64,000 nucleotides of DNA from Nereocystis luetkeana (lineage: Eukaryota > Sar > Phaeophyceae > Laminariales > Laminariaceae): assembly GCA_031213475.1 (NCBI GenBank), contig JARUPZ010000020.1, positions 6,392,630-6,456,629 of the forward strand, written 5' to 3'. Shown here piece after piece: positions 1 to 11,600 of the stretch; position 1 is the first letter of the stretch, and every line of letters begins with the position of its first letter. The notes under the pieces were generated by a model that saw only the letters and a list, made by a program, of their open reading frames with translations, had not been told where the DNA came from and ran no database searches. The position numbers were made by a program, and so were the translations under genes.

Positions 1-430
1 GGACTTTCGCTGTCGGATAAAGTACCCGGGCCGGACCGAACCGGACCGAACCGTAGCGATTTTGCGTGCGCGGTTCCGAACCGAACTCGGTGAGAATTTT
101 GCTCTTTTGAAGAGCGGCTGATCCGAATCGTGAAATACGAAATACGTTTATATGAAAAGTCAAGCAAACACGAAACAAACGTACACTTGCACACTCCTAC
201 CGATCGGTTCGGTTCGGTTCGGTTCGGTTCGGTTCGGTTCCGCTCGGTTCCGTCGGAACGGAATCGAACCGTAGGATGTTGGACTGGCGGGGATCGGACC
301 CAACCGAACCGTCGGAAGTTAAATGTCGAGATCCGAACCGAACCTACTGCCCAAAAAGATTGAACGGAACCGAACCGATCCGTAGGAGTGTGCAAGGAGA
401 AATAACCGAACCGTGGTTCAATTCGGAACT
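1..430. repeat. CCGAA/GGTTC pentanucleotide-rich block
   Basis: The left edge is built from imperfect CCGAA units on one side, an uninterrupted GGTTC run around 205-240, and CCGAA-type units again up to about 410. The block is therefore partly self-complementary. Open frames through it translate as Arg/Ser/Phe-rich repeats and are not genes. The unit is not a TTAGGG-type telomere repeat. Confidence 0.8.
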
Positions 431-1302
431 TGTTTTGCCCTTCAATCCTCTGGCATACCCGTGTTTGTATGCTGATGTAGTACATACACCCTCCGGGTTC
501 CACCGCCGTCAGATGATGTCCCCCTCGATAAGGAATGTGTACATCCTTCATGAGATCATTGAAACCCGTAGTAGAAGCGATCGAACATCACACGCCGCGT
601 GCCAAGATAAGTTCCGATGAAATATTCGATCTCACAGGTGATGTGTTTTAATTTGTTAGTCTGTATGAATATGTATACTGCGGGAACATTTTTAACATAC
701 TCGCACGAGTATGATATGTATCATACGTGGTATGCTATTACGTGGAACATCGAAATCGTATCGAGTAGATTCCGTGTTTTTCGACACCCTTCACGACTGT
801 GTACCATTTCCCAAAAATTCACTTCTGTGCTTCTTCTCTTTCAGTTTTTTTTTGTTTCGTTCTGTTCCTCGTGTGCGGCTCCATTGGAGTAGGTTGAAAA
901 TCGTGCAATGATTCGAGTTTTTCCTGAGGTATTCTTCCTCTTCAGTTTTTCGGAGCCTGTCCTGTGACCACGGACGGACTCAACATTATAAACGTTTTGG
1001 ACATGAGTGAATGTGAGAACAATGACAACCAGGTATCTGGTATACAATGTACACCTGGTATATATATAATATATCCAGGGTATATATATGCTTTGTATAG
1101 AAGCAAATATGAGTTTCGACCAAATCCTCGATCTCACAGCTGATGTTCCTGTTTATGCATTTATTATTGTGTACCTCGTGCTATGCGGTGCGACACCATC
1201 GCCACCACAATTACCTACTCATAGCAGCATTCTCGAAACATATGACTATAAATAGGTGATACCGAGCTGGTATGTTCTTGTGCCTCTTGGTTCCTGCGGC
1301 AG
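431..1302. other. Gene-free interval
   Basis: No coding segment with splice signals was found here. The stretch 940-1025 resembles 41350-41410, and 1108-1150 resembles 47960-48010, so it is at least partly dispersed repeat. Several TACCTGGTA/TACCAGGTA words occur around 1030-1075. It is probably intron or intergenic sequence upstream of the exon at 1303. Confidence 0.5.
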
Positions 1303-1414
1303 GTACATGGGCGCCCCGACCGGAGTGGACGCCGAGGCAATGCGGTTACAAAACGAGGAGTTCAAGAAGGAGAACGACGAGCTGCGATCGAAGCTCCAGA
1401 GCCTCACCGAAAAG
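1303..1414 (+). CDS. Isolated coiled-coil exon of an unidentified gene
   Basis: An acceptor (CGGCAG, ending 1302) and a donor (AAAG|GTCAGT) bound about 37 codons. The translation starts YMGAPTGVDAEAMRLQNEEF and continues with a charged heptad pattern ending in KLQSLTEK, typical of a coiled coil. The exon enters after two bases of a codon (phase 2) and leaves in phase 0. No partner exon could be identified with confidence, so the gene and its function are unknown. It may be an internal exon of a plus-strand gene that begins left of the window and ends before 8.5 kb. A chance open stretch is possible, but the splice signals and composition argue for a real exon. Confidence 0.5.
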
Positions 1415-1880
1415 GTCAGTCTCGCTGCTGGTAGACTGCTGCTGTAGACTACAGCAGTGGTCCCGGACACCTACACAATTAAGAATCGGGAAATACGTTC
1501 AAGGCTGGATGTCTTGTTGTAGAAGTTGAAGCAGGAAAGCTGTTCCAGGCTGGATTTCTCGTTCCAGGAACCTTTTGGTGCGTTCTGCACTACCTTCAGT
1601 ATATACGAACCCCGAATTTGTTCTCCTTTGAAAATGTCAAGCCTATCTTTCTCACTCTCCCATGCCCGGTGCTGCTGGACCACTAGGTATCGATAGGGTG
1701 TCCGAGAATAATTTGTTGGAACCAGTTTCGTCGGGTGTCTTTTACGCTTTTTCCTATACAAAACTGAACCCAACCCATGGAACGTTCCCAAGAGTTATTT
1801 ATGGCCAAACCCAAGAACCACTAGGTTAGAAGTGGCATTTCCTTAACATTTTGCTAATTTTTCTGGGGTCGGGTTGACTC

Positions 1881-1968
1881 TTGGGTACTGCGGTCCCGTT
1901 TTGGGAACAAACCACTCAAAGTCCAAGTGTTTCGTCCCCAAGATGGGACTGTAGTCCTAAAATGGTTG
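1881..1968. mobile_element. Hairpin MITE family B, copy 1
   Basis: The left arm carries TGCGGTCCCGTTTTGGGAAC and the right arm CCCCAAGATGGGACTGTAG, which form an imperfect hairpin. The same arms occur in six other copies in this window (near 10.95, 11.1, 40.2, 43.0, 53.8 and 53.95 kb). Each copy is about 85-105 bp with no coding capacity, as expected for a non-autonomous miniature element. Confidence 0.6.
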
Positions 1969-2157
1969 AGGTTCCATGGGTTGGAGTACTTTTATATATA
2001 TCAGGTAGGAAACAGACCTCAAGATAACCGAACCAGATTGGTTCCAGACCTATTATTAATAATGGTGCTTCGCAAACTCCCTACTTTTTCGACACTACGG
2101 TCGCTGTATGCCGGTATATACGTAAGTAAAGTGTGCCGTGTTGTTAGCTGCCATCCA

Positions 2158-2341
2158 CTGATCCCTGAATACCTACGTGGCCACCGGCAGGACCCACCAA
2201 GCAACCCCGGTCCCAAACCGACCAAAACCGATGCTATTGTACTGCAGCTGACAACACGAGCATCGATTTCGGTCGGTTTAATGGGACCGGGGTGCTTTGG
2301 TGGGCCTTGCCGGTGGCTACGTATGCACCCAGGGATCAGTT
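2158..2341. repeat. 184-bp imperfect palindrome
   Basis: The left side reads ACTGATCCCTG, then GGCCACCGGCAGG, CCACCAAGC, CCCCGGTCCC, AACCGACC and GATGCT. The right side carries the reverse complements in reverse order, closing with CAGGGATCAGT. The centre lies near 2249. Open frames on both strands here mirror each other and are artefacts of the palindrome. It is probably a foldback or MITE-type element; no second copy was found in the window. Confidence 0.7.
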
Positions 2342-3746
2342 CTGAGGGCTCGGGTCTGGGTGGGGTACGGTCGGTGTGTGAGATCGGGGTGCCGAGTGGT
2401 AGCAGGGTGCGAAGTATGTTTCTATGTCTGTTTTCGGCGCGTGCGTTGAGCAATGAGAGATGAGACACCGCTAAACATCTTGCTTAAGCTCTGCTGCTGC
2501 TCCTGCTCCTGCGCCTGCTGCTAATAACCGTCGTCGACAGGAGAGCGCGATTACCTTCTTTTTTTCCACCCTTTTTTTTTCCTTTTTTCTCTGTTTTTGG
2601 CGGGATTACGTCATTATTACAGGACCCACGATGTACCCGGACGCCAGGTATCTCCCTACAGTATGTTTTCACACCGTATTTGTTTCCGATCACTGCTGTG
2701 ATCCTGGTGTACTGGAAGGTCCTGTATCCTAGAGGGTCGCCATATTATCAATGGGCGTCGCTGGCCCGTGCTAATTAATCCCCGTGTTGGGAATGCTTTG
2801 TATGTATGTACATATATACGACGGCAGTAAAACATACCGCTCTGTCCCGAATTATAGATACCATTTGTGTACTAATACTCAATATTATAAATGGTCCTTA
2901 CATTTACGGACAGAGTGGTAGCGGTCTCATATCTGCCTGGTATGCAATTACATACTTTGCGAAAAATAGTTACGAAAACGCCAGCTGAGCTGTGAGATCG
3001 ACAATTAGTGATATTGTAAGGTGGCATGCCAGGTACATGTACCAGGGTATCTACGTTCGTTTATTATATACTCGTATCACTGTATAATACAACACGCTAG
3101 CGAGAGCACACCCCCTCGGACGGAGTTCCAAGCTGATTTTTCTCGATAACCGGAAGAGTCCAAACACCTCCCAGACATGCCTCTATTCTGTGGAGATCTC
3201 GACGATTTTCGTGGTTTTCGAAAGCCACCATTTTTCGTGCTGTGTGCTTCCCCCCATGTTTGGGAGAAACTGAGTCCCGAATATTTTCCGGCGGGGTGAG
3301 TCATCTGGCCGTGTTATACGTATTTTCTAGAAGTACGTACCTACGGTATTCGTTTTTTTTTTTTCTTCAAACCTTCGTCGTGGCCCAACTTTTTGTTTTG
3401 CTTTTTGCGCGCCGAAATGAATGCGACCAATGCAGATGACAGCGGACGCGGACACATAGAGCGACCACCGTGATGGATTAATGGACAAGCCGACGTGGAT
3501 CTACAGCATGGCGTTTTTTGTTTTTTTTTTAGGCGTTTTCATCGGGGGAGATGACGGGGGGGGGGGGGGGGGGAGGGGGGCTGGTGTTCTAGACGTTGGA
3601 GGGGTGATGGGAAAGGACCAGCACAACGCGCGAGCAGCAGCCAGCCGATGCAAGCACAAAGTCAAAACGTGTGGGCCACGGGTTCGAAGTACGAGTAGGC
3701 GTTTTGGACGCGCGGGGAGCTCTACGCAATTGGAGAGGGATGGAAG

Positions 3747-3784
<38 letters not shown>

Positions 3785-5019
3785 AGCATCGTGTTATATA
3801 CGTCGTAGGGGCGGTTTCCACCACTACTACGGGAGGGATGTAGCTCGACGGGCCGGTCTCTCCTACTAGATGTTCGAACTCTTGGTTTTTTGTTTGTTTC
3901 GCTGCCCCTGACTGTGCTAGTCGCGGTGAGATGGTGATGGTGGTGGTGGTGGTGGTGCTGCTGCTGCTGCTACCACGGCTGCCGCTTGTGATTGGGATGG
4001 TTTTACTGCTGATGCCGCTGCTTCAAAATTAGTGGCACTAGTGCTGGTGCACTAAGGGGGGGTGGCGTACTTGCGTACATACGTACGTACGTTGCCTATA
4101 TTTTGGTTTACTGCATTGCCTTTGCTGCGCGGGGGGAGGAGGGAGGGGCGTTTATTTCTGATGCCACTGGCCGGCTCGCCCCGCGTCGAGCGCGCGCGCG
4201 CGAGTGCGAGCGATCGAGCGAGCCCCCCCCCCCCCCCTCCCCTTTCAGATTGTTTTTGTTTTCCGTGCTCTTAACTCGAGGAGAACACACAAGTATTAGC
4301 TGGGTTTATCAGATGAGGGGGTGGCGGGGTGGGGGGAAGGATGGGGCGTTTGGAGGCAAAACAGGCGAAAAGAGTGGGTGTTTCAGTCCCCCCGCTTTCG
4401 TTTCCGTGTGGGCTTGGGGAAGCAACAAACGCCTTGCGTTTCTTCCCCCCCCCCGTTCAGCACTTGTTTGAGGAGGTCGGCGCAGGGCAAGGAAATAATA
4501 AGGCAAAGGCGAGGCGAAGGCATGGCTACCCAACCCAACCCAGCCCAACCTGGGCAGGGCCGGGCAGGGCGAGGCAAGGCAGAGCCAGTCCAGTCCAGCC
4601 CAAGCCGAGCCAAGGCAGGGCAGGGCAGGGCAAGCGGCTGTTTGTTGCAGGGTGTGTAAAAAGCAAGAAGGAGGGAAGGGAGGAAGGGAGGGAGGGAGGA
4701 AGGGAGGGAGGGAGGGAAGGGGGGGGGCGGTCTCGCATGGCGGGGCTTTGGAGGCAATGGAGAGAAAGGTAGCGTTTTTGTGGCTGCGCTGTGGGTCGTT
4801 ACGTGGAGGAGGTCGGACGGAGCAAAGTTTGTCAGCAGTAGTTTTTCATCTTCTACTACTGTTGCTGCCGCTATTACTGCTACTGCTGCTGCTGCTGCCG
4901 TTGCTCCTGTTGCTTCTACTGTTAACACTGCTGCTGCTGCTGTTACCACTGCTTCTGGTGGTGGTGATGGTGCTGCCGTCGGCGTGATAATCGTGGGCCC
5001 TTGGAGCCTGGCACGCGTC
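2342..5019. other. Low-complexity and repeat interval without a supportable gene
   Basis: This holds a possible small hairpin element (2836-2931, arms related to CCGCTCTGTCC/GGACAGAGTGG), poly-G (3557-3580), (GA)n (3746-3782), (GGT)n/(GCT)n (3930-3975), degenerate CCCAGCC/GGGCAGG pentamers (4535-4640), (GGGAGGAA)n (4665-4725) and (CTG)n-like codon runs (4855-4960). Long open frames arise from these biased tracts on both strands and lack credible splice sites. Confidence 0.6.
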
Positions 5020-5222
5020 ACGGCTGAGCTAAGCTAGGCTAGGCTAGGCTAGACTTCCCAGCTGATTTGAGTACGTACAGTAGTAATAGTAGACTACTCA
5101 CCTCGCGTACGTACTTGTGTCACGGCTGAGCTAAGCTAGGCTAGTAGGCTAGACGTCCCCAGCGAATTTGAGTACGTACAGTAGTAATAGTAGAGACTAC
5201 TCACCTCACGTACGTACTTGTC
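5020..5222. repeat. Tandem duplication of a ~95-100-bp unit with internal hairpin
   Basis: Two consecutive copies begin with CACGGCTGAGCTAAGCTAGG. Each contains GAGTACGTACAGTAGTAATA and, after a short spacer, CTACTCACCTCnCGTACGTACTT, so each can fold on AGTACGTAC/GTACGTACT. The first copy also has a short GGCTA run. No coding capacity is evident. Confidence 0.75.
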
Positions 5223-5828
5223 CGGCGGGGAGCACCGTGTCGGCGTTCTATCCGTTGTGCTTGCGGTGCAGCAAGAGACTTCGGTTTGGAATGGTTTGGT
5301 GTAGTTTCATTTTTTATTTTTTTTCTCCCGGATGGCCGGCCGGCCTCTGCCTGGCGCCCGGGTTGCGAGTGTTTTTAGAAAGATACGACGGGGCCATGAC
5401 CAGAGCGGGGCTATAAAACGTACGCACTAGTTTGTTATTACACTGACTGACTTACTGACTGACTGGTGCTTGTTTTTTATTTTTGAGATTTTATGCAAAT
5501 ACAAAACGATTCCCTTGTACCTACACGAGTACATTACATGAACAACACTACATACACTGGGCAACAGAAGGCCGATTCCCTGGGATCTCCTTGGGTTTTC
5601 TATCACGGAAACTCCGAAAGTGTTGAGCTGTTCGTCCGTTTGCCGTCTAAAATCGCCACAAACGGTCTATTACCGATACCTTTTACGCCAGTCGACGGTG
5701 GAAAATCAGCTCAAGCAGGCCCAACAAGCCCTAAACGGTAGAGCTTTGAGTCGGCAGGATTTCACGGCTAACAACTAATCGGTAGGTGCCGTTAGCCAAC
5801 TAACTGACCTTGAGTCGGCAAGTAGGGT

Positions 5829-5902
5829 GGCGAAGCCAGCTGATGGCCAGCCGACTTGCCGAGGGCGAAGCCAGCTGATGGCCAGCCGACTTGCCGAGTC
5901 AA
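5829..5902 (+). repeat. Direct repeat of a ~35-bp unit (2 copies)
   Basis: The unit starting GCGAAGCCAGCTGATGGCCA and ending GCCGACTTGCCGAG occurs twice in a row, separated by a few bases. The flanking 5700-5825 interval repeats GAGTCGGCA words. The surrounding interval 5223-6430 otherwise shows nothing I can identify. Confidence 0.7.
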
Positions 5903-6439
5903 GTCAGGCGAGCAAAGCAAGTCGAATCAGCCCTCCTGCCTCCCCGGCCGAAGGGGTGCCACCCAAACACGAAAAAAAATATCCCGCGTTCAATAATCCT
6001 TCCAAGTTTGGAAACCCAGTACTCGGAAGTCGGATAGTCGGCACCTCCAGGAAACGACTAACTTTCATTTCGACGACTAGATGCAGATAGTTGGTGACAT
6101 GCCGGTAAATCGTGCCGAATCAAATAGCCCTAAAAAGGGAGTTTCCGGGAGATTCCGTTTTCTGTCACGCACGGCTTGCACGAAGGATTCAGGTAATATC
6201 TAGGGAACAGCGGAGCAACGCATGTCATTGGCTCTGCTCTGTACAGTAGTGCATATTATTGTACACCTACGCTTATTCCCCAGTTTACTGGGGTCTCTAG
6301 AACGGAAACCATGTTCGTCCGTGTCTTTCTGTCGGAATCCCAAAACAAATGCCTCTTTTTAAACGAGACACGATCGTATTTCCCATGTTACAACGGAAAC
6401 CAGGACGTAGCGAGCGAGGCAAGGAGAACACCCACGATG

Positions 6440-6760
6440 CATGGAAATCTGCAAGGTGAAACGAACTGGTCGAAGCGAAGGCGAGCTGGTGAATCAAAAT
6501 CGAATTGATCGAAGAAAATCGAAGCGGTCGAAGGAAAACCGAAGAGCATATCGAATAGGTCGAAAGGAAACAAACTGGTCAAAGAAAAACAAAACTGATC
6601 GAAGCAAAAACCGAACTCACAACCGACTTGGTCTGAGCCAAATCGAACTGGTCGAAACAAAACCGAAATAGTCGAACCAAACCAGCACTAGTCGAAGTAA
6701 AACCGACCTCTTGACAATGGAAGCAAAACCGACTTGATCGAAGCAAATCTGGTTCGGCTG
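6440..6760 (+). repeat. Degenerate ~20-bp tandem repeat (GGTCGAAGCAAAACCGAACT-like)
   Basis: Variants of GTCGAA, GATCGAAG and AAAACCGAA(C/T)TGG recur about every 17-24 bp for 300 bp. The minus-strand frame gives a repetitive FDQF-type peptide and the plus-strand frame a Lys/Arg/Asn-rich one. Both are by-products of the repeat, so no gene is called. Confidence 0.7.
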
Positions 6761-7104
6761 TGCCAAAATAAAAAACGGTCCGGGGAAATACAAGGTTGCG
6801 TCACAAAAGCCATTTTAGTACCTGTTTCCCCGGTGGGCGTGGTCGGCGTTAACCCCGTAACTACTGTAAAATAGAGTCTCCTCTTACTCCATGTAGTTTT
6901 CACCGATAACGTGGGTTGCAGTTGTAAAGAGGCCGACTCAAGGGAGAAAAGGAGGAGGGATATACACGTACGTATCGCTGGCCGAAGTAATACAACAGTC
7001 GGCCCGGTGGGGCAGAGCGGCATTACCCCCATCCACCACGATGAGCAGAGCGGTCACCCCCCCCCCCCCCCCCCCCATCCATCACCCCACGCGCGGCAAG
7101 AACA

Positions 7105-7331
7105 TCGCTGGCGGTGACTTCAACGACCCCCGAGCTCGAAAACTCTCCCGCTAGAAACGTTGTCCAACAAATCCTTCCGCAGATCCAGTCTCCAGTCACT
7201 CGGCAACCGAGTGTTTCGCCCCCTCCCTCTCCCCCTGACATCTTGCCCCGCCACACGAAGGGGTCTTCCCAAAAAATAGGGCCGCTGTATAGCTGCTGCT
7301 GCTGCTGGCCTGAACAGAAGGTCACTTTTTA
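7105..7331. other. Coding-looking island, strand unresolved
   Basis: Both strands stay open here. The plus strand gives a Pro/Ser-rich frame containing TPELENSPARNVVQQILPQI and ending in a weak donor (GAAG|GTCACT). The minus strand offers an acceptor (TTCTGTTCAG) followed by PAAAAAIQRPYFLGRPLR and, later, DLRKDLLDNVSSGRVFELGG before a stop, which would suit a terminal exon. A (GCT)n/(AGC)n tract sits at one end. I cannot choose between the strands and assign no function. Confidence 0.3.
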
Positions 7332-8568
7332 GGTGCACGACAAGGAACAAACCACACACGTACACCTTGCACCATACCGTACCGTACCGTAAAAAACACA
7401 AGAACAGAAAAACGCCGAAACTCATCATCCTGTGTGTCACCCCCAGAAAGCGTGAAAGAACAATCACACAACATCGTCCGGTCCCCACCTCTCCTCCTTC
7501 CCTCACCCCCCCAACCCACTACCGCCGCCCTCCCCCCCTCTATCCCAATCGCCAAACCACAAAAAACGAAAAAAAGTGAGGACCAAGTGAGAACATCACA
7601 CTGAACGGAACAGCACACGCCGATATGCGAGCCCCTCGCTCAGAAAAAATCCCATCGTAACGCCCTTCAACTCCTCCTACACCCCCACCTCCCCTCCTGC
7701 CCCCCCCCCCTCCACCCCCACCCTCCCCACTCTCCCCTCATCAAAAACGCCAACTGTAGTCCACCCACCTCCCGTTCTCGCTGCGCTACGTACAACACAT
7801 GGACTGAAGCCAGATGCGCACCGCCGCTCGAAAAACAAAAAAAACACCGCGGTGAGGGGGGGGCGGGGGTACTCATGTTATGCACGGCCGTAGTCGAGTG
7901 ACCATAGACCCTCGCATCCCTACAATGCCGGGACGGTGCACGACGATTTTTCACCGATCCGGCAGAGGTGGGGTATCTCAGTCAATCACAAGAGCCCGTT
8001 CGCTCTTCACTCTGCATGAAACATGCATCAACCCCCTATATCCATCCCACCTCCCCCACCCCTCCAGCGGCCGCTGAGGAGATTTGATACCCCGGGGGCA
8101 GTCTCCCACGACCCCCCCACCCTCCGTCATAGGGGTGTTACGTACACAAAGCCCCAGATGCTCGAAGCAGGCGTTTCAGCGTGCTGTGAAGCTAGGGTAG
8201 AAACCGCAGCCAGCCACGATGAACGCGCGGAAAAAATCAAGATCGGGTGTTGATGAAAGCCTTCACACTGCTGCTGTCGCGCATTCACCTCAACAGTATA
8301 GCATCACCAAATAAATCCGGTATTTCAAGACGCCCTCCCCTCCCTCCACCCCCCTCCACCCCCCCCCCCGCCCCCCTTCCCCTCCCTTCCCCAGTGAAAC
8401 CCGCCAGCCCCCCCTCTCCTCCTGCCTCCAAGTTTCGATACCAAATCGCTCCGCTCCATCTTCTCCTGCCTCCAAGCCGAGCGTGATGATTCAACAATGG
8501 ATGAAATAATTGCAGAGAGGGGGGGGACCGGATCATTGCATCCCCTGTATGCGTATCGCCCTCCAGAT
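7332..8568. other. Pyrimidine-rich interval downstream of the UEV gene
   Basis: The plus strand is strongly C-rich (7490-7740, 8330-8430). The segment 7855-7975 is a minus-oriented copy of the poly-C-tailed long repeat family (reverse complement of GACTACGGCCATGCATGACA followed by the GAGTA poly-C tail). Near 8480-8568 it presumably contains the 3' untranslated region of the UEV gene. No other coding segment is supported. Confidence 0.45.
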
Positions 8569-8649
8569 CTAGAACTCCGTCCCCTCGGGTGGCTGCGGAA
8601 GTCGGCGGTTCGAGGGGCCCGCCATCTCATTCCTCAAGGCCACCAGCAC
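8569..8649 (-). CDS. UEV exon 4 (C-terminal)
   Basis: Acceptor TTTGGCAG precedes GTGCTGGTGGCC. The 26 codons [12 protein letters not shown]...PQPPEGTEF then a TAG stop match the C-terminal helix and the PQPPEG tail of Mms2/Uev1 proteins. Confidence 0.93.
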   Translation of the reverse strand: MLVALRNEMAGPSNRRLPQPPEGTEF

Positions 8650-11600
8650 CTGCCAAAAAAACAAGCGAAAGAAGAGTTTTTTTTCAAGCCGGGAAAATCG
8701 CGACATGTTAGCGGTCGGTGGGACGGCACGCAAGCGAGAGGGCCGTCGTTCGAAACAAGAACAACGCGAACAGCAAGAGCAGCAACGACAACAGCAACAT
8801 CGACAACAACTTTCAGGACAACAAAAAAAGCAACAGCAGCAACAATAGTAGCCGAACTAACAGCACCAGCACCAGCATCAACTACAAAAACAGTACGTAA
8901 AACGAAAACAGGAAAAAGAAGAGCAACGAACCAACAACGCCATCACAGACAACCCCACCCCCCCCCCCCGACCACCCCACCACCATCAACAACGTCAAAT
9001 GCCCGTTCTCCGGGTCCGGCCCCGACTCGCCTGTTCGATGCCGTAATTCCTGTTCCACTGCGCCAGCACCTGCAGCTTGTTCCTGAACACCTCGCCGCTT
9101 CTCTGATCCACGCAGCCCATGTTGAGCTTGCTCACGAACCGTACCACCGGGCAACGGTCCGGATATTCCTCCCCGCAGTGTATCCTCAACGTGTACAGCC
9201 TTCCCTCGTGTTGCGTCTGTTCCCCGTGAGGTGAAGTGAAGAGGGGTGAGGTGGGGGGGGGGGTGGAGGTGACGGTGGGGGCGAGGTGGCGGTGGGGTGA
9301 GGTGGAGTGGGGTACGTTAGGGTGGGGTAGGGTAGGGTGGGTTGAGGTGAGGTAGGAAGAGGGTGAGGTGGGCGGGGGTACTCATTTATGGCTTGCCTTG
9401 GTCATTTGCCCGTTGACCACGTATCCCTTTCAAGACGGAGCACCGTTCCTACTTCTAGTAGACACACCTCCCACATTTGGGCGGCTATTACGGCTACGGG
9501 AGGGGGGGGGGGGGGGTGTACTCCTTATCATGGATGACCGTATGCGTATGACCACACGGGCATAGGGGGGGGGGTACTCGATACCGTATGAGGGCGGGAG
9601 AGGGGCAGTTACAGATCTCCAAGCCTAACCCTGAAAAATCAGGCCCAGGAGCTTCTCCCGCAGACGCCTGCCTTTCTCTCCGAGCGGGGGTGTGGGTGGG
9701 GGCAAGGGAGGAGCGGCGATTTCTGTGTCTCTTCCACCACTATCCTAGCCCTGACACCCGCCTAACGAGATGGCCAACACCAAGCACAGCACAATATACT
9801 AAATACACTTTGGGAGGCGTGCGGGCGTGTAGCATTACATTTTCATGGCCAGTGTGCATTTGGGTGCCCCCCCCCCCCCCCCCCTACAGGGACTGCCTTT
9901 GCGACAACACACAATTTACCATCTAGGACAAAGTACAGAAATCAGCCATACACATATAATGGCATGCGCCCCCCGTAGACTGCATGGAAAAAGAAAAACG
10001 AAAGCAAAAAATGTCCCAAACACCGTAACACGAAGGAATTCCTCAACCCTAGGAAATCCGACAATAATACGTCAAGCTGGATACAACTATTTAATAGAAC
10101 GAAAAAAACACCCGAACATACACAATTGCGCATGCAAACACTTCCTCGTTTTCCATACTGTCCCATTGGATGCTAATTTGTGTGTGTGTCTTATGGGAAA
10201 AACAGCTATTACGCGGGGTAATTGGAATCAGAACCCAAGATGGACCCAAGAAGTGAATATACTCCCCTTTGGATACCAACCATACTATGGTCTGATTACT
10301 ATGTCCCCCCGCAATTCCCCCGCAGTAGAGGGGCGAAGCATCCGGCAGAGTACAACAGGAAAAGCTCGCTCGGAAACAGACCGGCGGTACAAACTGCTGA
10401 GAGCAAGGCAAGACGCACCCCATTGGGCCCCAGGATGGTTCCATTCCAGTCGGTCATGAAGATGTCCTCTCCGTCTACCAAGCCGAAGCTTACGCTATGA
10501 TCTCCAACTCCCTTCTCGCCCTTCTCGAGCTCCTCCAACAGCTTGAAGTTGCGGGGCACTGGTCAAAAGGGTTTCAAAGTGATGCGGAGGGCGGAACGGG
10601 GCGGGGGGGCTTTAGAGATGGACTTGTTCTCTATTCTTCAAGCTACCTGTTCGGTGATAAAACCTGTACCTTTTCGTGCCAAAGACCCGTGCCTTTTCGG
10701 TGTTGAAAGACTCGTACCTTTTCGATGCTAAAGACAAGTACCTTTTCGGTGTTTAAATACACGTACCGTTCCGGTGCTAAACACCAGTACTGTCTCAAAG
10801 CTAAAAACCCATACCTTTTCGGTGCTAAAACCTGCGCCTTGTCGTTTTTTTGGTGCTCAAGATCCGCACGTTTTCGGTGCTAAAAGACCAGTACCTTTTG
10901 GGTGCTGAAGACCCATATCTTTTCGGTGCTAAAATCCGTACCTTTTCGGTGCTTAACCCTTTCAGTGCTGCAGTCCCGTTCTGGGGACGGCCCACTTGGA
11001 ATTAGGCTGGTTTGTCCCCAAATTCGGGACTGCGGTACTCAAGGGTTAAGAACCGTACCTTTTCAGTGTTACGTACCCGTGCATGTTTTCTGCGCATTAA
11101 CCCTTTGAGAACTGCAGTCCCGTTTTCGGAGCAAACTAAGAATCAGAGTGGTTTGTCCAAAATATGGGACTGGAGCTCTGAAGGGATCAAAACCGTATTT
11201 TGTATCGTCCAACGCACAGCTGCAAAACTATTGCTTGTGCGCGCTATCCGCGCTATCGAGCATTTTTATCTAGCCAAAGCCAAGCGGTATACAGCAGTAT
11301 TGCATGCTGCAGTACTGCCACAATTGCATGTTGCAGTACCGCCATTACCTTTCAACACGAACATATGATAACACACTGCCGTACCAGGTACAAGGTATAC
11401 GAGGTATACCATACCATATGACACGCCCGAGCATGTATTACCTGGTAATATTTATACGCCAAAAGCGAGGTACAAGTACAGGCGGTATAATACCACATTG
11501 CAAGGTGAATTGAAAAAGTGGATGCGCCATTCCCCTACAGCAGTCGCACCTACGAGTATCGTACTTGTATTTGGTGAACGAAAATGCAGCTCCTGGCTGT

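Noticed and set aside
1927..2468. 178- and 149-residue frames on opposite strands
   Set aside because: Both cover the 184-bp palindrome, which explains why both strands are open.
4383..5021. Ala/Pro-rich minus-strand open frame of 212 residues and opposing plus-strand frames
   Set aside because: It spans trinucleotide and pentanucleotide tracts with no splice signals or conserved residues.
8497..9234. 245-residue plus-strand open frame
   Set aside because: It is antisense to UEV exons 3 and 4 and runs through a CAA-rich intron; the UEV reading is supported by clear homology.
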